Program-made: the position numbers and the translations under genes
The notes under the pieces: model-generated
Told to the model about the DNA's origin: nothing
Seen by the model: the letters and a program-made list of their open reading frames with translations, nothing else
Databases searched by the model: none
Source: Nansenia antarctica
Taxonomy: Eukaryota > Chordata > Actinopteri > Argentiniformes > Microstomatidae
DNA length: 64,000 nucleotides
Assembly: GCA_963989245.1 (NCBI GenBank)
Contig: OZ022346.1
Location: 2,998,462-3,062,461, forward strand
Direction of reading: 5' to 3'
In this document: positions 1-7,858 of the stretch, piece after piece
Layout of the letters: each line of letters starts with the position of its first letter
How positions within the stretch are numbered: position 1 is the first letter of the stretch

Positions 1-317
1 AACTGCAAATTGTCCCTCCCCAGTCATACCCACAGGGGCCACAAGGGGGGAATCCATACCCACAGGGGCCACCAGGGGTGCAAGTGGTTCCATACAACCA
101 GCCTGGCCAAGGACCACCACAAGAGGGATGGACCACAGCACCGAGGAGGGTACTAGGACCATGTTTCGTATGCGGCCAGTATGGACACTTAAAACGTACC
201 TGCTTTAAGAAGAACCAGGGGGGCGCAGGGGGGAAACAGAAAGGAGGAGATAAGCCCCCTGCTGCACCGGCTCCAGGAGTGGTGAACCCCTATGGAGGCC
301 CAGCAGCTGCGCTATAG
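1..317 (+). CDS. gag: Retroviral Gag, C-terminal part (nucleocapsid), cut by window edge
   Basis: This is the end of an endogenous retroviral Gag polyprotein, which packages the genomic RNA. The frame is open from the first base of the window to a TAG at 315-317, so the start lies outside. The visible part begins with a proline/glycine/glutamine-rich stretch, followed by one zinc knuckle at 162-203 with the spacing C-X2-C-X4-H-X4-C (CFVCGQYGHLKRTC). A basic Gly/Lys-rich stretch and an Ala/Pro-rich end follow. A single CCHC knuckle is common in gamma-like retroviruses. The stop is in the same frame as pro-pol, which continues directly after it. Matrix and capsid are not in the window. Confidence 0.9.
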   Translation, partial: LQIVPPQSYPQGPQGGNPYPQGPPGVQVVPYNQPGQGPPQEGWTTAPRRVLGPCFVCGQYGHLKRTCFKKNQGGAGGKQKGGDKPPAAPAPGVVNPYGGPAAAL

Positions 318-362
318 GGGTGCCCAGAAGATCCGAAAGGGGGGTGCCAGCTGGTGGTGACA
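315..362 (+). promoter_or_regulatory. Probable gag-pol readthrough stop (UAG) and downstream context
   Basis: Gag ends in TAG at 315-317 and the pro-pol frame is the same frame, open from 318 onward with no further stop until 4838. The stop is followed by GGG. Murine leukaemia virus and its relatives express Gag-Pol by suppressing a UAG followed by G and a nearby pseudoknot, so the same mode is inferred here. Bases 318-360 are G-rich with short complementary pieces (CCAG near 325-327 and 348-350, CTGG at 351-354), but I did not fold them. No separate ATG is needed for Pol; the first in-frame codons after the stop are not ATG. Confidence 0.7.
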
Positions 363-3300
363 AACAGGCCTGAAGATGAACCTACAATATGGGTGTCGGT
401 CAACCAACGTCCATTAGAATTGATGGTGGACAGTGGAGCAGCCTACACCTGTCTGAAGCCTGAAGACGCCACGCACCTTCCTATGTCTGGGAAATATGTG
501 AAGACAATCGGATTCGAGGGAATTAAACAGCTGATCCCTACCACTGAGCTTGTAAGCTTAGAGTACAAAGGACAGAGAGCAAATCTGTCAATACTTGTAT
601 CAGAACACACGCCAATAGGGCTACTAGGGAGAGATGCACTATGCCAGTTAAATTGTACCGTGAAATGCACACCGGACGGCTGTCAGGTGACAGTGCCACA
701 AGAGAACAGACAACTGTCTGTCATGATGGACAACAACGCATCTATGGTATATTGGGTGGGAGGGCTTAGCCCAGACCTAATGGAACCAGCAAGGATGTGG
801 GACAATTATATCCTGGCACACATGGCAGAGGCCAGAAGGCCTACTGATCCATTGCATTGTACACTCCAGTATTTTAGAGAAGTTGCAGATGCAACCCCAG
901 ATGAGTGGCTGAAGCATCAGCCAAAACAGGTACAGCTTAGTGCAAGTTGTATAATCCTAGGCCCTCAGGGAGTGGCTATGAAGATAAACAGTGACACTTA
1001 TCTAGATCAGGAGCATAAGATTGAGGGTAGCATCCCTCATGTGACACTTATGATATCTGAACACTATAAGCAGAAGCATTTAGGGGCAATGATGGCAGAC
1101 TCAGAAAAAGCCAGATTTGTAACGACAAAAGAAAACCCTGCTATCTGGAGGAGCATTGATGGACAGTTCACAAAACTGATGATCTCTGCTCAAGGAATAG
1201 GACATCCGCAGACTGTGAAGCTAATGAACCAGCTAATCCTTCCTGTACAAGCTGACAGAGACCTCAGAGAAGAAATGATGCAGAACGTGCCAGCCGACCT
1301 GTGGGCAAAGAACAGTACAGACATTGGATTTGTGAAATCAGCTCGTCCATTGAGAGTTGAACTCATACCGGGTGCAGAACCCCCTTGGAAAAACCAATAC
1401 CCATTGAAACAGGAAGCAATTGATGGAATTGAGCCACAGATCAAAGGACTGTTAGAGGCAGGAGTCCTGAAGATAACTCAATATCCGTTAAGCAATACAC
1501 CTCTTCTGCCAGTGACGAAACCTGATGGTTCATATCGTCTGGTACATGACCTACGGGCTGTGAATGAGGTAGTCGTCAGCTATCCAGCTGAAGTTCCTGA
1601 TCCTCATGTGCTGTTGACTCAGATTCCATCTACAGCCAAAGTATTTACAGTGATTGATTTATGCGGGGCTTTCTTTTCTATACCTCTTAGTGTAGAAAGT
1701 CAAGGGTTATTTGGGTTTACCTACAAAGGTCAGCATTATCAATATACCAGAATGCCACAGGGGTACAAACACAGTCCTCATGTTTTTAATCAGGTCTTAA
1801 GGGAGGACTTAGACGGGTTAGAACAGATGATAAGTAGTACTGCCATTCAGTACATGGATGACATACTCCTTTGTGCCCCAGATGAAGAAACATGTCACAG
1901 GGATTCCGTTAAACTGTTAAAGGTTTTGGCGGAGAAGGGACACAAGGTGTCTAAAAAGAAGCTACAGTATTGTCAGGAAAAGGTAACTTACTTAGGACAA
2001 TCCATTACACAGGGACATCGCAGCGTCACAAATGAACATTTGGAAGCTATTCAGAAGGCTCCAAAACCACGAACGGTTAGGGAAATGATGATGTTTTTGG
2101 GCATTACTGGGTATAGTTCAGCATGGGTGGAGGATTACTCTAGACTAGTCGCTCCATTGAGGGGGATGATTAAGGAAACAGGTAGCGATAACCTCCAATC
2201 TTGCATTACTTGGACAAGGGAAGCTGATTTGGCGTTTGAGACAATTAAACACAAATTGCAAGAAGCGCCAGCTTTAGCGCTTCCAGATTATTCCAAAGAA
2301 TTTGGATTGTATGTTTCTTCTTCAGCCGAGGGGAAGTATGCCTGCGCTGTTCTTACGCAACCAACAGGCATTGGACCTAGTCCACAGCCCATAGCCTATT
2401 ACTCTGTCGCATATTCAGAGGTAGAAATGGGTTTCGCGCCATGTTACAGAGCAATGGCCGGGGCTTATCTTATGTACGAGAAGGCAACAGCCTTAACAAT
2501 GGGGTACCCAATTACCATTCTCTGCCACCACAGTCTAAGGAATCTCTTGAATCAAGGCAAGTACACTTTGACGATGCCTAGGATTAGGGATTATTACAGG
2601 ATGTTGGAAAGGGAAGATGTAACATTACTAAGATGTAACACACTTAACCCAGCAGAGACCTTGCCAACCCCAGAAGATGGGGAACCACACGATTGTGTGA
2701 AGGAAGCTACGAGGTACTCTAAGCTTAGAGCAGATCTACTAGCTTTGCCTTTAAAGGAAGCTGACGTTGAGTATTGGACTGATGGATCTTGTTACCGGGT
2801 AGGAGAACATTTACGTGCCGGGTATGCCATAGTCCGATCCCAAAATTCGGAGTTCATTGTGGAACAAGCCGAGGCTGTTCCTCAGCCTTGTTCAGCTCAG
2901 TTGGCTGAATTGATTGCCCTCACAGAAGCATGCAATTTGGGAACCGGACAAAGGGTGACAGTATACACCGACTCTGCCTATGCCCACAATGTGTGTCATT
3001 TACATGGAGCTGTATGGAAGGGACGGGGTTTTAAGAAAACTGATGGTTCGCCTATTCAGCACCACGCTCAAATCATGAAGCTGTTACAAGCCATGATGAA
3101 ACCAAGGGAATTAGCCATAGTGAAGTGTGCCGCACACAGATCTGACTCATCACATGTCACACAAGGTAACAGGGCTGCAGATGATGCAGCCAAAGCTATT
3201 ACAGGAGCAGACAAAGCAGGTAAAGTTCTGCTGGTCACACATGAAGTACAGTTACAGGGCATGGTCACGCTTGAGGATTTGTTGATGTTACAGAGTGAGG

Positions 3301-4838
3301 CAAATGCGCTAGACAAAAACTTATGGTTAACAAGAGGAGCTAGTCAGGATGACACAGGTCTATGGAGAAATCATGAGGGGCTGGTTGTGGCACCCCCAGA
3401 TTTATTAGGCGTACTGATACAGGAAGCTCATGGATTAGCACATGTGTCCAGGGGGGAGGTAAGACGCAAGATCACCAAGGAATATGGTTTTTGGGCTCCA
3501 TATTTGTTGGAACAAATAGACCATGTCCTTGGTCAATGTGTGGTCTGTTTGAAGAACAATATCAGACCTGGAATACCAGTGGGAACTGGGCATATCCCTA
3601 CCCCAAACGGGCCAATGAAACATTTAGTGATTGATTATGTGGACATGATTCAACCTATTGCAGGATACAGGTACATGCTAGTTGTAGTAGACAGGTTCAG
3701 CAGATGGGTAGAAGCTTGCCCCACTCGAAGAAAGGATGCTCAGTCTGTAGCAAAGTTCCTATGCAGGGAAGTCATGCCTAGGTTTGGAATTCCAGATAGG
3801 ATATCGTCAGACAATGGTAAGGAATTTGTGGATAAGACGGTAAAGCTTATACTACAAAAGTTGGGAATCAAGCAGAGACTTGGGTGTATTTACTCACCTC
3901 AAAGCCAGGGGATAGTAGAGAGGATGAACGGGGTCCTTAAGAACCGTCTTTCTAAGGTCTGTAAGCATACAGGTCTTAATTGGTTAGAAGGACTCCCTCT
4001 TGCATTGATGGCCTGTCGTTCCAGTGAGATTCGAGGGCTGCACTTGACTCCCCATGAACTGGTAATGGGGAGGATAATGACAGCTCCCTGTGTACGAACC
4101 AGTGGGAAAGGGCCAAGTTTGGCTCTCCTGGAGAGTGACATGAAAGCCTATGTACAGTACATGACTAACCGGCAAAAGAGTATCTCTTCTTATGTGCTCC
4201 ACAAACAGGAACGTGAAGAGGAGGTGAACGCACAGGAGAGGAAGGACGCGTTGCAACCGGGTGACAAGGTATACGTGAAGGTCTACAGACGGAAGTGGCA
4301 TGAGGCTCGACGGGAAGGACCTTACGAGGTCGTTCGGTGCACTGGGACTGCCCTCCAAATCAAGGGGTCCCCCACCTGGTATCACGTTCATCACTGCATC
4401 AAGGCACCCAATGAGGACGATGAGGGAGAACCTCAGCAGGATGGTGAGGAGATCCCTGGGGACGAGGAAGTCCACAGCTTGGACATCCAGGCTGACGAAG
4501 ATGTTGGTGAGTATCTGCGTCATGATGCAGATGATGCCGGGGGCCTCGTCCCAGACCCTGTCCAGCCCACTGATGAGTGGGTCAACGGAGACCGTGAAGG
4601 ATCCAGTGACTGCGACACCCCTCTTGGGGGTTCTACCGAGCCTGGTGTTGCCCCTGTTGTCACCCCTTCCGACCCTGACAATGCTCCAGACGGAGATGTC
4701 AGCAACCCGGGCGGATGCCCGGACCGAGGTACCATTGAGAGACACAGACCTGTCAGTGATACACCTCAACCGGACAGACCCCGTAAAACACCAAGGCCAA
4801 TTAGGAGGAAACTCAAGCCATGCCGTTTCAGAGACTAA
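318..4838 (+). CDS. pol: Retroviral Pro-Pol polyprotein (PR, 2H-like domain, RT, RNase H, integrase)
   Basis: Residues are numbered from the GTG codon at 354. Protease: catalytic D26-S-G at 429, second motif GLLGRD at 89-94. An extra 2H-phosphoesterase-like domain lies at about 150-255 (separate entry). Reverse transcriptase: about 325-640, with LPVTKPDGSYRLVHDLR and YMDD at 500-503. RNase H: D810, E852, D873 and D943/944. Integrase: zinc-binding H1026-X3-H1030-X31-C1062-X2-C1065, catalytic D1094, D1153, E1189 (D-X35-E), and a GPY/F-like segment at G1322. The last 140 residues are acidic and Pro/Gly-rich and overlap env. All catalytic residues are present and there is no frameshift, so this copy looks coding-competent. 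GPY/F integrase, UAG readthrough and the Env type point to a gamma/epsilon-like (class I) fish retrovirus. Expressed as Gag-Pol fusion, cut by its own protease. Confidence 0.93.
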   Translation, partial: GCPEDPKGGCQLVVTNRPEDEPTIWVSVNQRPLELMVDSGAAYTCLKPEDATHLPMSGKYVKTIGFEGIKQLIPTTELVSLEYKGQRANLSILVSEHTPIGLLGRDALCQLNCTVKCTPDGCQVTVPQENRQLSVMMDNNASMVYWVGGLSPDLMEPARMWDNYILAHMAEARRPTDPLHCTLQYFREVADATPDEWLKHQPKQVQLSASCIILGPQGVAMKINSDTYLDQEHKIEGSIPHVTLMISEHYKQKHLGAMMADSEKARFVTTKENPAIWRSIDGQFTKLMISAQGIGHPQTVKLMNQLILPVQADRDLREEMMQNVPADLWAKNSTDIGFVKSARPLRVELIPGAEPPWKNQYPLKQEAIDGIEPQIKGLLEAGVLKITQYPLSNTPLLPVTKPDGSYRLVHDLRAVNEVVVSYPAEVPDPHVLLTQIPSTAKVFTVIDLCGAFFSIPLSVESQGLFGFTYKGQHYQYTRMPQGYKHSPHVFNQVLREDLDGLEQMISSTAIQYMDDILLCAPDEETCHRDSVKLLKVLAEKGHKVSKKKLQYCQEKVTYLGQSITQGHRSVTNEHLEAIQKAPKPRTVREMMMFLGITGYSSAWVEDYSRLVAPLRGMIKETGSDNLQSCITWTREADLAFETIKHKLQEAPALALPDYSKEFGLYVSSSAEGKYACAVLTQPTGIGPSPQPIAYYSVAYSEVEMGFAPCYRAMAGAYLMYEKATALTMGYPITILCHHSLRNLLNQGKYTLTMPRIRDYYRMLEREDVTLLRCNTLNPAETLPTPEDGEPHDCVKEATRYSKLRADLLALPLKEADVEYWTDGSCYRVGEHLRAGYAIVRSQNSEFIVEQAEAVPQPCSAQLAELIALTEACNLGTGQRVTVYTDSAYAHNVCHLHGAVWKGRGFKKTDGSPIQHHAQIMKLLQAMMKPRELAIVKCAAHRSDSSHVTQGNRAADDAAKAITGADKAGKVLLVTHEVQLQGMVTLEDLLMLQSEANALDKNLWLTRGASQDDTGLWRNHEGLVVAPPDLLGVLIQEAHGLAHVSRGEVRRKITKEYGFWAPYLLEQIDHVLGQCVVCLKNNIRPGIPVGTGHIPTPNGPMKHLVIDYVDMIQPIAGYRYMLVVVDRFSRWVEACPTRRKDAQSVAKFLCREVMPRFGIPDRISSDNGKEFVDKTVKLILQKLGIKQRLGCIYSPQSQGIVERMNGVLKNRLSKVCKHTGLNWLEGLPLALMACRSSEIRGLHLTPHELVMGRIMTAPCVRTSGKGPSLALLESDMKAYVQYMTNRQKSISSYVLHKQEREEEVNAQERKDALQPGDKVYVKVYRRKWHEARREGPYEVVRCTGTALQIKGSPTWYHVHHCIKAPNEDDEGEPQQDGEEIPGDEEVHSLDIQADEDVGEYLRHDADDAGGLVPDPVQPTDEWVNGDREGSSDCDTPLGGSTEPGVAPVVTPSDPDNAPDGDVSNPGGCPDRGTIERHRPVSDTPQPDRPRKTPRPIRRKLKPCRFRD
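801..1118 (+). other. 2H phosphoesterase-like domain inside Pol, between PR and RT
   Basis: About 200 residues separate the protease end (near residue 115) from the RT start (near 325), more than the usual short linker. Within them are two H-x-T motifs, each flanked by hydrophobic residues: DPLHCTLQYF (H168, T170; codons 855-863) and SIPHVTLMIS (H229, T231; codons 1038-1046), 61 residues apart. The pattern h-H-x-T-h followed by P-H-h-T-h is the hallmark of the 2H family (LigT, CPDase, AKAP7-like, coronavirus NS2, rotavirus VP3 C-terminus), whose paired histidines act on 2',5' or cyclic 2',3' phosphodiesters. Between them a predicted helix (DEWLKHQ) and a strand (VQLSASCIILGP) suit the fold. 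It is not a dUTPase: no such motifs are present. Function in the virus is inference. Confidence 0.7.
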
Positions 4839-6840
4839 TATACCCCTTAGTGTTCCTACCCCATTGACTTCTTTGGACAATGTTACACTTTACTCACACA
4901 CTGTTATGCCTGGACGTCAGAGAAGAATGATCATAGCAAGTAGAGCTTTTACTTGCCCACATTCACGTTGTACTATTGATGATTGTTTGATCTATACCGC
5001 CGAAGAGAGCGAGTGGTATTTATTGGATACTACATATATTACACTTGATCAGTACTCAAGCAACATGCAAGAAACTCGTGTGACATTAACTAATGTTGAC
5101 CAGGAAGAGAGCTCGTATTGGTGTGCTAGACGTGATATCGGTGAACCGGTGTCTAGTAAATCCAACAATTTCAAGGACAAAATTTGTAGGACCAGGCCTG
5201 ACTATCCACACCACTATAGGTTGGACTGTGAGACATTGGTGCATAAATATGTTCACGATGAGTTACCAGGAAAGGTTGAAAATGTTGCTGTGAAGGCTCC
5301 TACGAAGGCGATTGTAGTTGCTACTGACGATTATTTGTTGTATGATTCTAATCACCTGGGGACACGGTCCCACCCTAATTCTGCCACTAGTATCATGAAA
5401 GATTTTGCTTCAAAAATGAATTATTCTGATTGCTGGATTTGTCAACAGGTCCCTGTAAGTGCGTCTGCTCCTATGTTTTTCCCCATACCGTTAACTAAAG
5501 CAGAATGGCTTCATTATAATTGGCAGGGTTTAGCCCCATTTGTTTTACAGGGCAAGAACCAGAGCTCTTCTTGTCAGCCCAGCACGATTCTGGTTCCTTT
5601 AAATTCTTCCTATGCAGGTGTGGATATTGGTGTGTTGGAACGTCTGACAGCAGCGGTTAACAAACACCATAGGCCTAGCGGTGTGGGGAAGGTTATTATT
5701 GATAGGCTTACACATTTGTCACAACCAACAGGTCCGAAGAAGATATATATTATCCAAGCTATGTTCGCTCAATTAAATGGTACTGTATTGAGTCCTCATC
5801 TGTCATGTTCTGGGAGTGTGACTTCTACACGGTGGAGGGGTTCAGTTGTTATTTCTGGATTAAAATGTAAAGTTGTTGATTGTGCTATGGTGCCTCAAAT
5901 GAAATTACATGATACCAATACTACCAGACGGCAGAGAGGCACCACGCAGCTTAAAGTCATGCCTCTCGTAAATGTTACAACCTGTATTGACATTCAAGTA
6001 CGGCCCAAGATCAGCTCGGTTCGTCAGTTAGGGGCTGCGTCTTGTATAGGTGGAACCATTTTCTCGTATCCTGGTACGGAGCTTCAACTCCCGGAACATG
6101 TGTTTCTTGTGTGTGATAATGATGCATTCTCTAAGCTTCCTGCTTTGATTGAGGGTGGTTGTTATTTGGCTCATCTGATACCTTTGATTAGGAAAGTTAC
6201 TCGGGAGGAGATGTCTGTACTTCACAAACAAGCAACCCATCGTAGTCGTAGGGCGTTGTCTACCGCTCAGAAGTTTTTTGGCCTAATATTCCCAAGTTAT
6301 GGTGTCTACAACACTCAGACTGAATTAAGTGCCTTATCATCCGTTCTTGAAAAACACATTAATGCTTCGGATGCTGTGGTGTCTGCCCTGGCCACTGAAT
6401 TGACTGAAACTAAGAATGTAGCTCTCCAAAATAGAATGGCTTTGGACATTATTTTGGCCAGTCAGGGTGGTACTTGTGCTTTGATAGGCGGTGAATGCTG
6501 CAGTTATATTTCGGATTCTGGTAACGCTTTGCATGATTTTCATGAATCTAACAAGAAGGGTGTAGAGGATTTACATAAAGAACACGGTTGGAATATGTTA
6601 GATTTCTTTGATTCTGCTTTTTCAGGTATTGGTAATATGATCAGGTCCGTCGCTATTATTTTTGTTGTCATTATCATCTGTATTATGTTACTTGGTATTT
6701 TGATCAAATGTTGTGGAAAGTGTATTTCTGATGTTCCTATTAATGCTTTAATGTTGACCAACGTAGCTGATGAGCAAAAGCTGGATTCTGTTTTGCTTTC
6801 TGATTTTGTTTCCTCTTTTGATGATTTGTTTATTAAGTGA
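4501..6840 (+). CDS. env: Retroviral envelope glycoprotein (SU-TM), gamma-type
   Basis: Env mediates receptor binding and membrane fusion. The frame is open from before 4300 to a TGA at 6838-6840 and overlaps the end of pol by 338 bases. The start is uncertain: ATG 4501 is followed by a modestly hydrophobic signal-like segment (MLVSICVMMQMMPGASS); a second hydrophobic leader-like stretch lies about 50 residues on, and splicing could supply another start. From ATG 4501 it is 779 residues. SU carries a CWIC (311-314) motif like the CXXC of gammaretroviruses. A furin-type RSRR is at 581-584, followed by a hydrophobic fusion-peptide region, heptad-rich helices, and C659-X6-C666-C667, the covalent SU-TM type. 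A membrane span covers about 713-737, then a 40-residue tail. Many N-x-S/T sites are present. No internal stop. Confidence 0.9.
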   Translation: MLVSICVMMQMMPGASSQTLSSPLMSGSTETVKDPVTATPLLGVLPSLVLPLLSPLPTLTMLQTEMSATRADARTEVPLRDTDLSVIHLNRTDPVKHQGQLGGNSSHAVSETNIPLSVPTPLTSLDNVTLYSHTVMPGRQRRMIIASRAFTCPHSRCTIDDCLIYTAEESEWYLLDTTYITLDQYSSNMQETRVTLTNVDQEESSYWCARRDIGEPVSSKSNNFKDKICRTRPDYPHHYRLDCETLVHKYVHDELPGKVENVAVKAPTKAIVVATDDYLLYDSNHLGTRSHPNSATSIMKDFASKMNYSDCWICQQVPVSASAPMFFPIPLTKAEWLHYNWQGLAPFVLQGKNQSSSCQPSTILVPLNSSYAGVDIGVLERLTAAVNKHHRPSGVGKVIIDRLTHLSQPTGPKKIYIIQAMFAQLNGTVLSPHLSCSGSVTSTRWRGSVVISGLKCKVVDCAMVPQMKLHDTNTTRRQRGTTQLKVMPLVNVTTCIDIQVRPKISSVRQLGAASCIGGTIFSYPGTELQLPEHVFLVCDNDAFSKLPALIEGGCYLAHLIPLIRKVTREEMSVLHKQATHRSRRALSTAQKFFGLIFPSYGVYNTQTELSALSSVLEKHINASDAVVSALATELTETKNVALQNRMALDIILASQGGTCALIGGECCSYISDSGNALHDFHESNKKGVEDLHKEHGWNMLDFFDSAFSGIGNMIRSVAIIFVVIIICIMLLGILIKCCGKCISDVPINALMLTNVADEQKLDSVLLSDFVSSFDDLFIK
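4948..5140 (+). other. Immunoglobulin-V-like segment in Env SU N-terminal region
   Basis: Env residues about 150-214 (numbered from ATG 4501) contain a cysteine at 152 in a strand-like context (RAFTCPHS), then VTLTNVDQEESSYWCARRD ending at C208. The second part resembles the E-F strands of immunoglobulin V-set domains, where a pattern such as T-L-x-N-x-x-x-x-D-x-x-x-Y-x-C is usual, including the YWC of CD300/pIgR-like receptors. The two cysteines are 56 residues apart, shorter than a typical V-set. The canonical Asp and Gly before the Tyr are replaced by E and S. This is a pattern-level similarity only. Confidence 0.35.
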
Positions 6841-7355
6841 TATTTTATGATTATTTGCTTCGATTACTGTTTGTTTCTTTCTATATCATGTGATTGATGT
6901 CAGTTGAGAAGTGGTGTGGTGGTTATGCAAAGATAGGAAAGCGGTTCTGTTCCTAGCGCAACGAAGAAAACGCTCTTGACTGGGAAAGGATATCAATCTG
7001 AGACAGCGGTAAAGGCTGTTCTCCAACTGGGTTCATGTGCTAGTAACCTCTGTCCCTGGCGCTTCAAGGACAAAGAAAACATCGGTCGTTGGAAGTTTCT
7101 ATATTAATTTGTGCATGATGGACTGTGTTTAGTTTAATTGTGATTGTTATTTTCAAGATTCTTTTTATTATTGGTTGGTTTCTATTTTTTGCATGATGTC
7201 TTTGGGTTCTTAATAGTTATTTTTTATTTTTTATTTTTTAATTTTTAATTTTTTTTATTTTTTTTTTTATATTTTCTTAGCTGTGATATGTGGGGTTTGT
7301 GTTTTTGTTTTGGTTTATGTGATCATTTAGTTTCGGAACACCCTCTGGGTGGTCC
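6841..7355 (+). other. Retroviral 3' untranslated region between env and polypurine tract
   Basis: About 515 bases with no long frame. The first 260 bases have balanced composition and contain two imperfect copies of a 41-45-base motif (6947-6987 and 7050-7094). The rest, 7100-7320, is strongly T-rich with T/A runs. No accessory gene is supported. Confidence 0.75.
6947..7094 (+). promoter_or_regulatory. Paired repeat, possible RNA export-type element
   Basis: Two related segments, 6947-6987 and 7050-7094, share blocks such as CTGTTCCTAGCGC / CTGTCCCTGGCGC, then AAGAAAAC, then TTGG or TGGGAA. Constitutive transport elements of simple betaretroviruses lie between env and the LTR and carry a repeated loop on opposite arms of a long hairpin, which appears as a direct repeat in the sequence. 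Position and layout fit, but the loop sequence is not one I recognise and no fold was calculated. Confidence 0.25.
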
Positions 7356-7364
7356 GAGGGGGGA
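7356..7364 (+). promoter_or_regulatory. Polypurine tract (plus-strand primer)
   Basis: The purine run GAGGGGGGA lies immediately before the TGTGTA that opens the LTR. This is the expected site of plus-strand DNA priming. Confidence 0.8.
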
Positions 7365-7532
7365 TGTGTAGTATATTTTTACACATTAATAGCCTTCTTA
7401 TATTCACGTATATTTTACACATATATTCACGTATATTTTACACATATTACACGTATATTTTTATTGCTTCGGATACACTTTGTTAAATACTTTTATTGTT
7501 TCAATACAAAAGATCTCGGGAAGATCTTTTCA

Positions 7533-7627
7533 GTTGTCGCGCATGTGCTGACACACACACACGAATTGTCGCACAATGCGCTGACACACACACACGAATT
7601 GTCGCACAATGCGCAGTCACACACACA
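7533..7627 (+). promoter_or_regulatory. U3 tandem repeats, probable enhancer
   Basis: Three successive units of about 33 bases each contain a TTGTCGCRCA-type core and most contain CTGACACACACACACGA (7533-7563, 7565-7597, 7598-7627, the last diverged). Each later core reads ATTGTCGCACAAT, which is partly palindromic. Direct repeats at this place, 60-150 bases before the TATA box, are typical retroviral enhancers. Confidence 0.55.
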
Positions 7628-7680
7628 AGCACATGCACGCCCCCGAGGGTCTAGGCCAATCAGAGGCCTAGAAGGAAGGC

Positions 7681-7687
7681 TATAAAA
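7681..7687 (+). promoter_or_regulatory. LTR TATA box
   Basis: TATAAAA, about 100 bases before the AATAAA signal. Transcription would begin near 7710. Confidence 0.75.
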
Positions 7688-7784
7688 CTCTGTGCTCAAG
7701 GCTCGAGCGGTCTGCTCTTGACTACCTCGATTCACGTTGTGACTGTTCAGTGTGCCTGTAATCTGAAGACCCAACCTTTTTTTG

Positions 7785-7790
7785 AATAAA
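7785..7790 (+). terminator. LTR polyadenylation signal
   Basis: AATAAA following a T-rich stretch in the LTR, with the likely R/U5 border 15-25 bases later. Confidence 0.75.
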
Positions 7791-7858
7791 TACTTTTAAA
7801 ACTTTGGCCAGGAGTTTACACCTCTTCTTTTATCACTGAAACAGAGAAATATTCGACA

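Larger units (their letters stand above)
7365..7858 (+). repeat. 3' long terminal repeat of the retrovirus
   Basis: The LTR opens with TGTGTAGTAT directly after the polypurine tract. U3 has AT-rich repeats of TTTTACACAT type (7376-7450) and three 33-base repeats (7533-7627). A TATA box (TATAAAA, 7681-7687) and AATAAA (7785-7790) frame a short R region. The 3' border is set at the CA at 7857-7858, because the sequence after it resembles the arm of another repeat present at 56.3 kb; an earlier CA at 7820 is possible. The 5' LTR is outside the window, so divergence and target duplication cannot be read. Confidence 0.75.

Noticed and set aside
801..1118. dUTPase as the identity of the extra Pol domain
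   Set aside because: None of the five dUTPase motifs is visible; the paired H-x-T motifs fit 2H instead.
3984..4880. 298-codon minus-strand frame antisense to pol
   Set aside because: Shadow of the pol/env overlap with no recognisable domain; antisense retroviral proteins exist in other groups but nothing here supports one.
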